This document shows positions 25,900 through 35,926 of a stretch of DNA of 62,827 nt, piece by piece. The DNA comes from Rhizobium altiplani. Its GTDB lineage: Bacteria; Pseudomonadota; Alphaproteobacteria; Rhizobiales; Rhizobiaceae. The notes under the pieces are model-generated. The model was not told the origin of the DNA. It worked only from the letters and a program-made list of their open reading frames with translations, and did not search any database. The translations under genes were made by a program, and so were the position numbers. The stretch covers positions 48,768 to 111,594 of the forward strand of contig NZ_LNCD01000058.1 in assembly GCF_001542405.1 (NCBI RefSeq), written 5' to 3'. The stretch's first letter is position 1; each line of letters starts with the position of its first letter.

Positions 25900-27612
25900 A
25901 TGGCCGAGAGAGCTGACTTCAGCACTATAAGCAGTCCGGTTTCCGCCGCGCTGCGTGAAATCCCCGGCGAGGCGTTTCCTCGCCTCACGTCCGATATGGT
26001 GGAGCGCATTAGCCCGTTCGGACGCAGGGACAGTTTCGATGGCGGCATGTATCTGTACGAGGTCGGCGATCGGGAGGTTGACTTTTTCGTCATTCTGAAC
26101 GGATCGGTCGACGTTTTCGAAAGCGACGGACAAGGTGGGCATAAGCTTATCGCCACACATCGCGAAAGCCAGTTCACCGGGGAACTGCACCATTTGAGCG
26201 GACGGGCGGTTTTGGTTTGTGGAAGAGCGACTGTTTCCACGTCAGTCATCCGTCTCTCCCGCTCATCACTGCTGAAACTCGTCAGCGCCGAACCCGATAT
26301 CGGAGAGATTATCCTGCGCTCGTTCATACTCAGACGCGCCAGGCTTATCGAGCATGCAGAAGGTGGTACCGTGGTCGTCGGCAGTTGTCGCGCTGGAGAC
26401 ACGGTCCGCATCCAGACGTTTCTCGAAAGGAATGGTTATCCCTATCGCTGCCTGGACACCGACACCGACGAGGTTGCACGAGCGGCAATGGAATCCTTCC
26501 ATGCCGATATCGACAATATGCCGATCGTGGTTCTCAATGGCGTCAAGGTGCTCACTCGACCAAGCAACCGTGACCTTGCCGAGGCTCTCGGGATCACCGA
26601 GCGGCTGAGCCCCTCACATTCATATGACGTGATTGTCGTGGGGGCCGGGCCCTCCGGCCTCGCCGCGGCGGTCTATGCGGCATCCGAAGGACTGGACACG
26701 CTTGTCTTGGAGGCGGTTGGCCCCGGTGGGCAGGCGAGCACGAGTTCGCGTATCGAGAACTACCTCGGATTTCCGATGGGTATATCGGGACAGGATCTTG
26801 CGCGGCGAGCTCAGATACAGGCTCAGAAATTCGGCGCGCGGTTCGTCGTCGCTGATGCAGCATGCCGCCTCGATTGCACCTGCTATCCGTTCGGGGTGCA
26901 TTTGGAAGGTGGCAACGTGGTATTTGGCCGATCTGTCGTCGTCGCGACCGGCGCGCGCTACCGCCGATTGGACATTCCCGAGTCTCCGCGCTTCGAAGGA
27001 AAGGGAATTCACTACGCGGCAACCTCGATCGAGGCGCAGCTTTGCGAAGGCACCGAAGTCGCGGTCGTGGGCGGCGGGAACTCCGCTGGACAGGCTGCGA
27101 TCTTCCTGTCGGCGCAGGCGCGTCACGTGCATCTGGTCGTGCGGGGCGATGGCTTGTCTGACACCATGTCGGACTATCTCGTTGGGCGCATCGCCCTGTC
27201 TCCGCGGATCACACTCCACACGCGGAGCCAGATCACTTCGCTTGTCGGCGAAAACTTCCTTTCCAGCGTCCGATGGACGCAACACGGGAAAGAGGAGTTC
27301 GAACAGCCAATTTCGAACCTGTTTCTTATGATCGGCGCGATCCCGAATACCGACTGGCTGGACGGCTGCGTTGAACTCGACAATCGTGGCTTCATTCTTA
27401 CCGGGCACGACAACAATCGTGTGCCTAGGAGTTCGCCCTATGCTACCAGCGTCCCTGGCATATTCGCGGTTGGCGACGTTCGTGCCCAATCGGTGAAGCG
27501 CGTTGCCTCAAGTGTCGGCGAGGGATCAGTCGTGGTGCATTCAATCCACGGCTGGCTGACGAACAACCCGGTGAGCCGCGAAACCGGAGGGCGGGCGGCG
27601 GCGGGTGTTTGA
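25900..27612 (+). CDS. Three-domain flavoprotein: cNMP-binding, glutaredoxin-like and thioredoxin-reductase-like
   Basis: A 570-residue cytoplasmic protein. Residues about 30-150 form a cyclic-nucleotide-binding (Crp-like) barrel (YLYEVGDREVDFFVILNGSV, FTGELHHLSGRA). About 155-235 is a thioredoxin/glutaredoxin fold (VVGSCRAGDTVRIQTFLERN, MPIVVLNG) that has one Cys and no CxxC. From 243 it is a thioredoxin-reductase-type FAD/NADPH enzyme (VIVVGAGPSGLAAAVYA, GPGGQASTSSRIENYLGFP, VAVVGGGNSAGQAA, VFAVGDV-like end). The usual CATC redox pair is not present where expected; the nearby DCTCYPF (CxC) is the only candidate. Known as an uncharacterised fusion class in rhizobia. Start: first ATG before the cNMP domain. 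Confidence 0.9.
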   Translation: MAERADFSTISSPVSAALREIPGEAFPRLTSDMVERISPFGRRDSFDGGMYLYEVGDREVDFFVILNGSVDVFESDGQGGHKLIATHRESQFTGELHHLSGRAVLVCGRATVSTSVIRLSRSSLLKLVSAEPDIGEIILRSFILRRARLIEHAEGGTVVVGSCRAGDTVRIQTFLERNGYPYRCLDTDTDEVARAAMESFHADIDNMPIVVLNGVKVLTRPSNRDLAEALGITERLSPSHSYDVIVVGAGPSGLAAAVYAASEGLDTLVLEAVGPGGQASTSSRIENYLGFPMGISGQDLARRAQIQAQKFGARFVVADAACRLDCTCYPFGVHLEGGNVVFGRSVVVATGARYRRLDIPESPRFEGKGIHYAATSIEAQLCEGTEVAVVGGGNSAGQAAIFLSAQARHVHLVVRGDGLSDTMSDYLVGRIALSPRITLHTRSQITSLVGENFLSSVRWTQHGKEEFEQPISNLFLMIGAIPNTDWLDGCVELDNRGFILTGHDNNRVPRSSPYATSVPGIFAVGDVRAQSVKRVASSVGEGSVVVHSIHGWLTNNPVSRETGGRAAAGV

Positions 27613-27631
27613 GGATCGTCTTGGCAACCCG

Positions 27632-30484
27632 CTATGAACCTTGGGCGCGTCCAAAATTCCGCAACTCCGTTAAGAGATTTCCGGCCCTCTGCAAGTCGGG
27701 AATGTCAAATCCATCGAGGAATTGACCATATACCGGTTCAAGCACCCTCTTGGCTTCGTCGACCTGCATTCGGTCTCGCAGGAGAGTGGCAAGATCTGTA
27801 GCACAACGAATCCGCCACGCCCATGCTCCATTTTCTTCTGCCACCGTCAAAGAACGTTGCAGGGTGGAAAGCGCGTCTTCGTTGCGGCCGACGGATCGTT
27901 CCTTGACAGCTCGAAGTCGCAGCAATTCAGGCACCATCGAACGTTGCGGTCCTATGTCGAACAAGTAGTCGAGAATCTGGACGCCTTGATCCACGTGCCC
28001 GTGCGCATAGAGAGCCCTTATCAAAAGCGCATAGTAAACATGACGTCCCATCTGCCGAAGGCCCGTGCGGAGTTCATCAAACGCCGACATAAGTCCGTCA
28101 GGGTCCGTTCGAAAGCCGGAAAGTGCGTCAAGTGCTTCAATGTGGCAGTTTGCGACCGGGATCCATGCCGGCATTCCGTGTCGGTATATCGTGTCCTTCA
28201 GCAGGTCGGCATAGTGCTTCGCCAGGGCCCATTCCTCACATTCACTGAGCACGAAAAGTATTCCGTGCACGTAAGAATAGATTAGTGTCCATCCATGGTG
28301 GGCTTCCAACGCCTCGCGGGCGGTAACTTTGGCGCCGCTCAAGCCTGTTCCAGGTCTGCGGGAGCCAAGCCACGTCATTGCGCTTATTGCAGTTTCTGAT
28401 CTGATCTTGGGATCCAGATCAAACCGCGAAACGGAACCATCGGATACACCCCGCAGCTCTTGGCGCAGCATCTCCATCCTGGCTATCGCAGGTGGATATT
28501 GGCAGTGGATAATATCCACTTCAGTAAGGAGAAACTCATGCTCCCACTTCGCGGGGCGATTGTTCGATCGCATAGCGACACGCTTCAACCCCTTGAGAAT
28601 CTTCCAAACCTCGGTCTGGTTGCCAGGCAGGAGTCGGTATCTTGCGAAGGCACCCAGGGCTTGGCATTCGGCATTCGTATCGCCGATCTGTCGTGACAAT
28701 TGAATTGCCGCCTCAAAGGTTTCTGTGGCTTTCTCGGCATCGGCGGAAATATAGCTGCTCACGGCAGCCAGCCCGACAATCAGCTTGAGTTTCAGCGCTG
28801 GATCAGTGCAGCCGATGCGATCGAACTCGGCGAGGGCCTGCTCACAATTCCTGCGTGCCTCTTCGCTCAACGACAGTTCATGCCATAGAGGCACGCCGGA
28901 TGCGACCAACTGGATACCGAGCAGCGGATCGCCACGCCGAAACAGCGCCCATCCGATGGCTCTGCGCAAATCATCGGCATTGCCGGCATAGGCAGCGTGC
29001 CATGGTCGCGCGGGAAGCCTTGCCCGGTCGGCGTTCGCGCGAGCAAAGATACCCAGCATAAGGCGGGCGTGTGCTCCTGACACCGCAGGCAATTCCCCAG
29101 AGGTTTCGAGCAGATTGCCAGCGAACGCGCGAGTACTGTCGAGAAGGCGGTATCGCATCCCGCCTGCAATTTGTTCGACACTCAGCATAGATTTGGCGCG
29201 CAACCCGGCAATGGCATCAAAAACGGCCGTCGGATCCAGATCATGGTGAACCACGACATTGACAACTGCATCCATGTCGAATGTACCCATGAAGATCGAG
29301 ACGGAACGCAATACGGCCGCTTCGCTCTTCGTCAACAGCGCATAACTCCACTCCAGCGTCGCGAGCAGGGTCTGTTGCCGAAGGGGTCCGTCCTGCGCAG
29401 CTCCAACCAGTGTGGTGAAGCGATCGCCAAGCTCCCTGAGAACGTCGGGAGCACTTCGGCTCGTGAGTCGGGGTGAAATCAGCTCGATTGCAAGAGGAGA
29501 GCCGTCGAGCCGCCTGCATATTTCTGCGACCGCAGAAGCATCTTTGTCCCCAACCTTGTACTTCCCCTTCTCGGACGCTCGTTCGACGAGAAGTTGCGGC
29601 GCGGAATACCTAACGACCTGTTCGGCAGTGTAGGTGCGACCCGACGGCGGAACCTCCAAAGGAGCAAGCTGGAAGACAACTTCTCGCTTCGCCCGGAGTG
29701 CCTGACGGCTCGTCGCGACGATTCTGACGTCCCTCGTGTTTGCGAGGACGACGTCGCAAAGATGCGCGACGGCATTGAGCACATGCTCGCACGTATCCAG
29801 CAGGACCAAGGCCCTCCTACGGGCGAGGATCGATGAGATCGCCTCGAGGCGATCCTGGCTTCCGGCACTGATGCCGAGCGCCGCGGCAACCGAGGGAATG
29901 ACGAATTCCTCCCCGGTCGCTCGCGCGAGATCGATGAAGGTAACGAGCCCCCCCTCCTCGTCTTCGATGAGTTGCACGGTGGCGACGGCCACCGTTGTCT
30001 TTCCAATGCCGCCTGGACCAACAATCGTTGTCAGGCGGTTAGCGGCAATCTTGCCCCTAAGCTCGGCAATTTCGGCATCGCGCCCGATCACTGTGCCTAG
30101 TTCGGGAAACCGCGTATTCGCCACTGCAGGCAGATCCGCGATGCCTTGCATATCTGGGGCAACGACCTGATCGCTTAGCCAATAGCCACGGCCTATCAGT
30201 GTCCTGATGTAGTCCTCCGCAGGAGAATATTCCCTCAGCGCTCGCCTCAGCGAGGCGATTGTCACTTTCAGATTGGCTTCATGGACAAAGATGCCGGGCC
30301 ACGCGGCGTTGTAAAGCTCTTCCTTGTGTACCAGTTCACCCTTCTTCCGGGCCAAGGTCAGGAGCATCTCCATTGCCCGACCGCCGAGCTGGACCTCCTC
30401 GGAACCGCAGAACAATCGGCGATGTTCCCCATGAAGGCGAAAGGGGCCAAATGCGACTACCTCATCCGGTTCCGTCGATGCCAT
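27632..30484 (-). CDS. Winged-helix regulator with NB-ARC-like ATPase and TPR-type C-terminus
   Basis: A 950-residue regulator. Residues 5-110 are an OmpR-type winged helix (FGPFRLHGEHRRLF, GRAMEMLLTLARKKGE, LIGRGYWLS); then an AP-ATPase with P-loop VGPGGIGKTTVAVA (about 155), Walker B LVLLDTCEHVLNAV and GSPLAIELIS; the last 450 residues are helical repeats that likely sense a ligand or partner. Such STAND proteins switch on ATP binding and act as activators. AGGGGAA precedes the ATG. It converges on the cNMP flavoprotein (19 bp gap), so the two may form a functional pair. Confidence 0.92.
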   Translation of the reverse strand: MASTEPDEVVAFGPFRLHGEHRRLFCGSEEVQLGGRAMEMLLTLARKKGELVHKEELYNAAWPGIFVHEANLKVTIASLRRALREYSPAEDYIRTLIGRGYWLSDQVVAPDMQGIADLPAVANTRFPELGTVIGRDAEIAELRGKIAANRLTTIVGPGGIGKTTVAVATVQLIEDEEGGLVTFIDLARATGEEFVIPSVAAALGISAGSQDRLEAISSILARRRALVLLDTCEHVLNAVAHLCDVVLANTRDVRIVATSRQALRAKREVVFQLAPLEVPPSGRTYTAEQVVRYSAPQLLVERASEKGKYKVGDKDASAVAEICRRLDGSPLAIELISPRLTSRSAPDVLRELGDRFTTLVGAAQDGPLRQQTLLATLEWSYALLTKSEAAVLRSVSIFMGTFDMDAVVNVVVHHDLDPTAVFDAIAGLRAKSMLSVEQIAGGMRYRLLDSTRAFAGNLLETSGELPAVSGAHARLMLGIFARANADRARLPARPWHAAYAGNADDLRRAIGWALFRRGDPLLGIQLVASGVPLWHELSLSEEARRNCEQALAEFDRIGCTDPALKLKLIVGLAAVSSYISADAEKATETFEAAIQLSRQIGDTNAECQALGAFARYRLLPGNQTEVWKILKGLKRVAMRSNNRPAKWEHEFLLTEVDIIHCQYPPAIARMEMLRQELRGVSDGSVSRFDLDPKIRSETAISAMTWLGSRRPGTGLSGAKVTAREALEAHHGWTLIYSYVHGILFVLSECEEWALAKHYADLLKDTIYRHGMPAWIPVANCHIEALDALSGFRTDPDGLMSAFDELRTGLRQMGRHVYYALLIRALYAHGHVDQGVQILDYLFDIGPQRSMVPELLRLRAVKERSVGRNEDALSTLQRSLTVAEENGAWAWRIRCATDLATLLRDRMQVDEAKRVLEPVYGQFLDGFDIPDLQRAGNLLTELRNFGRAQGS

Positions 30485-30828
30485 ATGTTCCCCTTCGCGC
30501 GCTTTGGTTGGCTCCGCACAAAAACGATGTCGAGGTCATTATCGCGCTAGCGGATGTGGTAGTTCCAGTTCGCCACCCAGCGGGTCGCCTGCCAATGGAT
30601 GCTACAAATAGACAAGCCTACCGCAATCGGTTCCTTGCATATCATCGCCATCGCTCGCCGACAAATTCTGCCAATGCAACTCGAACCGTTTGCTCCATTG
30701 CCCCGCCGCTATTTGATTTGACCAGCGGCTCGGAATTTCGGAAAGCAGTCGGGCGGTCGTAGTGTTAACTCATTTCATGTGACTGCGTCACCTCCACCAT
30801 GTGGCGACCCCAAGCCCCGCCGCGTATG
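30485..30828. other. Intergenic, 344 bases, nothing recognised
   Basis: Lies between the start of the large regulator and the end of the Old Yellow Enzyme gene. It should hold the regulator promoter; no dyad or gene is evident. Confidence 0.35.
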
Positions 30829-31935
30829 TCATTCATTTTCGAATAGGTTATTGAATCGACTGGGCTTTGACGGAAGGTATTGCTTCGGAACCTGTACCTT
30901 GCCGCCAAGCTGTGCAGCGGCATGCCAAGGCCAGTGCGGATCGAACAGGATGGTCCGGGCAAGTGCCACCATGTCGGCATCACCTGTTCCGACGATAGCT
31001 TCGGCCTGCTCAAAACCTGTAATAAGCCCAACCGCGACCACGGGTATCTTGACCTCTTTCTTGACCGCCCGGGCAAACGGCACCTGATAGCCCGGCCCGA
31101 TCGGGATACGTTGGTCTGAATGCAAGCCGCCGCTGGAGACGTGTATGGCATCACATCCCCGCTGCTGCAGTTCCGCGGCAAAGTGAAGCGTTTGCTCCAC
31201 GTCCCAGCCTCCCTCGACCCAATCAGTGGCGGACAGCCTGATCGAGACCGGCATCTCAGCGGGCGCCACCGAGCGGACGGCATCGAATATCTCGAGAGGA
31301 AAGCGCATCCGATTTGCCAGCGATCCGCCGTAATCATCGCCCCTGCGATTGCTTAGTGGAGAGAGGAACTGATGAAGGAGATATCCGTGAGCCGCATGGA
31401 CCTGAATCAGATCAAGGCCGAGCTTGGCGGCGCGCTTTGCTGCCGCCGCAAACGCATTCCGAACAAGCTTCAATCCCTCCTTGTCCAAGGCCGCGGGATT
31501 GAACATGCCCTTGCTGTGCCGAAGTGCCGACGGCGCAAATGTTTGCCACCCGAGCGCTTCAGATGGTGAAATCTGTGCTCCACCCTTCCAGGGAACTTCA
31601 GTCGACGCTTTCCGACCCGCATGGCTGAGCTGAATTCCGATGGGCATATCCGTCCAGCGACGGATACTCTCAAGTATAAGTCCCATCGCCGCATAGCACC
31701 GCTCGTTCCACAAGCCGAGATCTGCATAGGTTATACGTCCCTCAGGAAGGACGGCGGTTGCCTCTATGGTCAGCAAAGCCGCGCCGGACAACGCCAGCTT
31801 CCCAAGATGGATGAGATGCCATTCGTTCATACAGCCCTCTTCGGCCGAGTATTGGCACATCGGGGCGATCACTATGCGATTAAGTAGGTTTAGGCTCCCA
31901 ATTTTAATGGGTTTGAAGAGAGACGCTGTGGGCAT
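30829..31935 (-). CDS. NADH:flavin oxidoreductase, Old Yellow Enzyme family (XenA/NamA type)
   Basis: A 368-residue FMN enzyme that reduces activated C=C bonds (enones, nitro compounds) with NAD(P)H. LFKPIKIGSLNLLNRIVIAP opens the barrel; PMCQYSAEEG has the Cys typical of the NamA/XenA class; QLSHAGRKAS, QVHAAHGYLLHQFLSP (active-site His pair) and ALARTILFDPHW close to the end are standard. GGAG eleven bases before the ATG fits better than the GTG three codons earlier. It is divergent from the second winged-helix/NB-ARC gene, which likely controls it. Confidence 0.94.
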   Translation of the reverse strand: MPTASLFKPIKIGSLNLLNRIVIAPMCQYSAEEGCMNEWHLIHLGKLALSGAALLTIEATAVLPEGRITYADLGLWNERCYAAMGLILESIRRWTDMPIGIQLSHAGRKASTEVPWKGGAQISPSEALGWQTFAPSALRHSKGMFNPAALDKEGLKLVRNAFAAAAKRAAKLGLDLIQVHAAHGYLLHQFLSPLSNRRGDDYGGSLANRMRFPLEIFDAVRSVAPAEMPVSIRLSATDWVEGGWDVEQTLHFAAELQQRGCDAIHVSSGGLHSDQRIPIGPGYQVPFARAVKKEVKIPVVAVGLITGFEQAEAIVGTGDADMVALARTILFDPHWPWHAAAQLGGKVQVPKQYLPSKPSRFNNLFENE

Positions 31936-32352
31936 TAGCTTCACTCCGTGTCATTGGATGCGCTTTGCGAAAAGACTGCAGTTTGACGCATTTTGAGGCT
32001 CGGCACCCTAAGATCGGGAGCCGCCTCGCCCGGGATTCGCGCGCGGTTGCGGAAGCTCCGACCAACAGAAACGACCTCGACCCGCACCCCAACTTGCAAA
32101 TCGATTTGGAGGGGTCGTCACTCTCACCGGCCATCAGCAAAACTACGCCGGCAGCGTCTCCGTCGCGCGTAAAACATTGTCAAAGCCCGTGAAATCTCCA
32201 TCGCGCGCAAGCGCTCGCATCTTGGGAAACGAACCCAGCCGATTATTTACCGCATTTAACCTCCGTTGCCGGCGATGTCCTGTATTATCAGTATGTGATC
32301 TTATGTGGATTTCACCCTGCCCACGGGGGCAAGGCCATTGAGGGGAACCGAA
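31936..32352. other. Divergent control region of Old Yellow Enzyme and second NB-ARC regulator
   Basis: 417 bases without a gene. It contains GTGAAATC (32188), a half of the palindrome at 25600, and an AT-richer stretch near 32250-32310 likely to hold the promoter of the regulator. Confidence 0.35.
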
Positions 32353-33885
32353 ATGGGATTTCACGGCAGGAATGGCTATTTCGGCTTTGGGCCATATCGC
32401 CTGAATCCGGCGGCAAGGGTTCTGTTGCGAGACGATGATCTGCTTGCAATTGGTAGCCGCGCCTTCGACATCCTTGTTGCTCTAGTCCAAAACCACGGGC
32501 GCGTCCTTTCCCAAGCGGAACTTATGGCGTTTGCATGGCCCGGCCTCAATGTCGAAGCCTCAAACATACGAGTGCAAATGACACATCTCAGGCGCGAAAT
32601 CGGCTGCGGCGAAAACGGCAATCGCTATATCGTCAGCGTGGCAGGTCGCGGTTACAGTTTCGTCGCCCCGGTCAAATGGGAGGACACTGCCGAGCTCGAA
32701 CGAACCGTCTATACACACTTGAACCACAGTGGATCCGTCGCAATGGCAACCGCCTTTCCGCCTCGGTTGAGCCATCCTGTCGGCCGCGAGGAGAACGTTT
32801 CCAAACTTTCGCAGATGGTGGCGGAACGCCGGTTCGTCACAATTGTGGGGACGGGCGGAGTGGGCAAAACGACACTCGCCATTTTAGTGGCGCACGCGCT
32901 ACCCGCGTTCGAACATGCGTATTTTGTCGATCTTGGCACGATCGATAGTGAAGCGGCGGTATTGGGAGCGGTGGCCTCGGCTCTGGGGATTCCCCTTTCA
33001 GAAGCGAATACCACAGACGACATTGTCGGCCACCTGTCGTCACAGCGCACCCTGGTGGTTCTTGACAATTGCGAACACGTTATTGACGCCGTGACAGATA
33101 TCGTGGGGTCGCTACTGCGGCATAGTGCCAATGCGCATATTCTCGCCACGAGCCGGGAAGCTTTCCGTTTGCCCGGTGAAGGAGTTTACCTTCTCCGCCC
33201 ACTTGCGGTTCCTCCTCATGCAGGACGGTTGACCCTCGCAAAGGCGCTGCTTTGGCCGGCGATCCAGCTCTTCGTGGACCGTGCGATCGATAGCGGCTAC
33301 CTGGAGCCGATGGGCACCGAGGAAGTAGCAACAATAGCGACCATCTGCAGACGGTTGGACGGCAATCCGCTGGCGATTGAACTCGTGGCAAGCCGCATGG
33401 GATCTTATGGCTTAGAGAGAGTTGCAGAACTATTGGACAATCAACTCGCCTTACGATGGAGAGGCAACCGCCACGCCAGCGCACGCCATCAAACAGCTGA
33501 AGCGATGATGGATTGGAGTTACGCTCTCCTATCCGAACCCGATCAACAGGTATTCAGGCGACTGTCGGTATTTGCGGGCGAATTCTCCGTTGATGCTGCC
33601 ATCGCGATCCTGGAAGACGATGGCCACGGACACGCAGACATCATTGAATCGATCGGCAACCTTGTCGACAAGTCTCTCCTTTCACCTCATCCGGGAACAG
33701 GACCCGCGCACTTCATGTTGACGGGGATCGCTAGGACATATGCCGCGTACAAGCTCCTTGCTACGGGGGAGCGCGCCCTCATCGAGGAACGCCGATCTTT
33801 GTACCAGCCCCAAGCGCCCCGACAGCGCCGCGGAAGCATGGCTGCCTCTTCGCATAACGGACGGGCGATTCAACTCCAAGCGTAG
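32353..33885 (+). CDS. Winged-helix regulator with NB-ARC-like ATPase, short form
   Basis: A 510-residue relative of the 950-residue regulator. Winged helix at residues 1-105 (FGFGPYRLNPAARVLL, RAFDILVALVQNHGRV, VAGRGYSFVAP), P-loop GTGGVGKTTLAIL near 166, Walker B LVVLDNCEHVIDAV, GNPLAIELVA, and the winged-helix end of the ATPase module (SYALLSEPDQQVFRRLSVF). The C-terminal TPR-like sensor is missing: after ATGERALIEERRSLY the protein ends in about 30 low-complexity Arg/Ser/Gln residues. It may be truncated or a naturally short form. AGGGGAA precedes the ATG. Confidence 0.88.
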   Translation: MGFHGRNGYFGFGPYRLNPAARVLLRDDDLLAIGSRAFDILVALVQNHGRVLSQAELMAFAWPGLNVEASNIRVQMTHLRREIGCGENGNRYIVSVAGRGYSFVAPVKWEDTAELERTVYTHLNHSGSVAMATAFPPRLSHPVGREENVSKLSQMVAERRFVTIVGTGGVGKTTLAILVAHALPAFEHAYFVDLGTIDSEAAVLGAVASALGIPLSEANTTDDIVGHLSSQRTLVVLDNCEHVIDAVTDIVGSLLRHSANAHILATSREAFRLPGEGVYLLRPLAVPPHAGRLTLAKALLWPAIQLFVDRAIDSGYLEPMGTEEVATIATICRRLDGNPLAIELVASRMGSYGLERVAELLDNQLALRWRGNRHASARHQTAEAMMDWSYALLSEPDQQVFRRLSVFAGEFSVDAAIAILEDDGHGHADIIESIGNLVDKSLLSPHPGTGPAHFMLTGIARTYAAYKLLATGERALIEERRSLYQPQAPRQRRGSMAASSHNGRAIQLQA

Positions 33886-34134
33886 TCAGCGTTCGGGCAG
33901 CGCCTTACGATTGCCCGACCTACCTGACACGCGCTTCCGACGGCCCGCCTTAGCGCCGCCGGCCTCTGATTTACCAATTTTCCATCGGGACCAGACACAG
34001 ACGTTGAGAAAACGCATACGCGCGTCTAACCGCGCAATAATCGCAGGATTTAACCGCAATTAATATGCTTCCGAGCCTCCCTTGGATGATTATTCCCGGC
34101 ATCGCCATTGAGAGCACTTATCGGAGGATGTCGC

Positions 34135-34890
34135 ATGTCCCGAGCCCCTGGACTTCTCTTCAGCGCCCTGGTGGCGTTCGCAGCCACCTGTCCCGCCGCT
34201 GTCGCGGCGGATCTCAAAGCCAAGACCGTCGTCCTTGTTCACGGCGCTTTCGCCGACGGATCGTCCTGGCAGAAGGTCATCCCTCTCTTGGAACGAGCCG
34301 GACTGAAAGTCATCGCTGTCCAAAATCCACTGGAATCTCTGGAAAGCGACGTGGCCTTCACGGAGCGAGCGATCCGTGATGCCGAAGGACCCGTCGTACT
34401 CGTCGGTCATTCGTGGGGCGGCGTCGTCATCACCGAAGCGGGCGATGCTCCGAAGGTCAAGTCATTGGTCTATGTGGCTGCCTATGCGCCTGATGCCGGA
34501 AAATCGCTGGTCGACGTCGCTTCAAAATACCCGGCCCAAGAAAGCAGAAAAACATACGTCAAGGACGAGGACGGTTTTCTCAAGATAAGCGATGACGGTA
34601 TCGCCAGATACTTCGCTGCCGGGCTGCCTCCGGAAGAGCAGAGGCTCGTTGCCGCTGTTCAAGGACGGCTGAATGCGAACGCCACCACCACGCCCGTCAG
34701 CCATGCGGCCTGGCGCGACAAACCGTCGTTCATGGTTGTGGCGACTGAGGATCAGATCATCGCTCCCGAGTTACAGAGGGATCAAGTGAAATCCGCGAAA
34801 GCCGAGATGGTTGAAGTGCCGTCTGGTCACGTCGCGATGCTGTCTCATCCGAAAGAGGTTGCGGATCTCATTGTGAGGGCCGCCCAATAG
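34135..34890 (+). CDS. Exported alpha/beta hydrolase
   Basis: A 251-residue hydrolase with a signal peptide (MSRAPGLLFSALVAFAATCP, then AAVAADLK). KTVVLVHGAFADGSSW is the oxyanion strand, GHSWGGV holds the nucleophile Ser, VATEDQII the acid and PSGHVAML the His. Relatives are esterases or salicylate-esterase-like proteins acting in the periplasm; the substrate is unknown. CGGAGGA seven bases before the ATG is a strong site. The two genes after it, DJ-1-like and ABM, follow on the same strand with 100-bp gaps. Confidence 0.92.
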   Translation: MSRAPGLLFSALVAFAATCPAAVAADLKAKTVVLVHGAFADGSSWQKVIPLLERAGLKVIAVQNPLESLESDVAFTERAIRDAEGPVVLVGHSWGGVVITEAGDAPKVKSLVYVAAYAPDAGKSLVDVASKYPAQESRKTYVKDEDGFLKISDDGIARYFAAGLPPEEQRLVAAVQGRLNANATTTPVSHAAWRDKPSFMVVATEDQIIAPELQRDQVKSAKAEMVEVPSGHVAMLSHPKEVADLIVRAAQ

Positions 34891-35009
34891 ACCGGTAATC
34901 GTGACAAGCACAGGCAGAGCAGTAACGAAATTCCGATCGCTGGCGAGCCCAACCACTGTGGCCGTCCGCCGGCGCATAGATCTAACCCGCACCAGATCAG
35001 GAGATTGCT

Positions 35010-35810
35010 ATGAGCAAAGGTAACGTTCTCGTCGTTGGCTCAAACGCCACCCGGATTGAAATTCAGGGAGGTGGCACCGGTCCGACCGGCCAATATCTAA
35101 ATGAAACAGTGGTGCCAGCGATGGCCCTTGTTGATGCCGGATACGAGATCACGTTGGCTACCCCCGACGGCACCAAACCGCACATCGATCCCGTGTCGGA
35201 CGTAGCGCAACATTTTGACGGCGACGAAGCTGCCTACAAGCGCGGGCACGCATTTTTCAAAGACCATCGAGCGATGAACGATGTTAGGACCTTGCGATCC
35301 GTGATAGAGGGCGGGCTCGATCGCTATGCTGGCCTGTTTGTGCCTGGCGGCCAGGCACCGGTCGTCGATCTCATGCAGGACGCTGATCTCGGCGAAATCC
35401 TGCGGCACTTTCATGCACGCGGGAAGCCAACGGCCTTCCTTTGCCACGGGCCTATTGCCTCGCTCGCCGCGCTACCCCACGCAACGGAATATCGGGCGGC
35501 CCTGATTGCCGGCGACATTTCCAAAGCGTCCGAACTCGCTAGGGGCTGGCAGTATGCCAGCTACAAGATGACGGTGTTCTCAGCCAGCGAAGAGAAACCA
35601 ATCGAAGAGCAGATTCTCCATGGCAAGCTTTATTTCACGATGCCCGACGCGCTAAGCATGGCGGGTGGCGACGTCACAACGAACCCGGTCGACTTCTCCC
35701 CGCATGTGGTGGAAGACCGCGAGCTTATCACCGGCCAGAATCCCCGATCGGATCATCCCCTTGCAGCGAAATTGATCGCCGCCCTCGACCGAGTGACGGT
35801 TTCGGCCTGA
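35010..35810 (+). CDS. DJ-1/PfpI-superfamily protein (class I glutamine-amidotransferase-like)
   Basis: A 266-residue cytoplasmic protein of the Hsp31/DJ-1 type. The nucleophile elbow is TAFLCHGPIASLAA, with GLFVPGGQAPVVDLM before it and ITGQNPRSDHPLAAK at the end. Members work as glyoxalases/deglycases or chaperones against reactive carbonyls. CAGGAG eight bases upstream fixes the ATG. It fits the electrophile-handling theme of the neighbourhood. Confidence 0.92.
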   Translation: MSKGNVLVVGSNATRIEIQGGGTGPTGQYLNETVVPAMALVDAGYEITLATPDGTKPHIDPVSDVAQHFDGDEAAYKRGHAFFKDHRAMNDVRTLRSVIEGGLDRYAGLFVPGGQAPVVDLMQDADLGEILRHFHARGKPTAFLCHGPIASLAALPHATEYRAALIAGDISKASELARGWQYASYKMTVFSASEEKPIEEQILHGKLYFTMPDALSMAGGDVTTNPVDFSPHVVEDRELITGQNPRSDHPLAAKLIAALDRVTVSA

Positions 35811-35926
35811 ATTGATGAAGTGCGGCATGAAAGGTGTTGATACACCTTCCATGCAGTTGTTCAGACCCACAACCTGTTATCTGCCCCAACGACTCGCCCA
35901 CGTGCGGTCAATCAGGAGCTTTCGGC

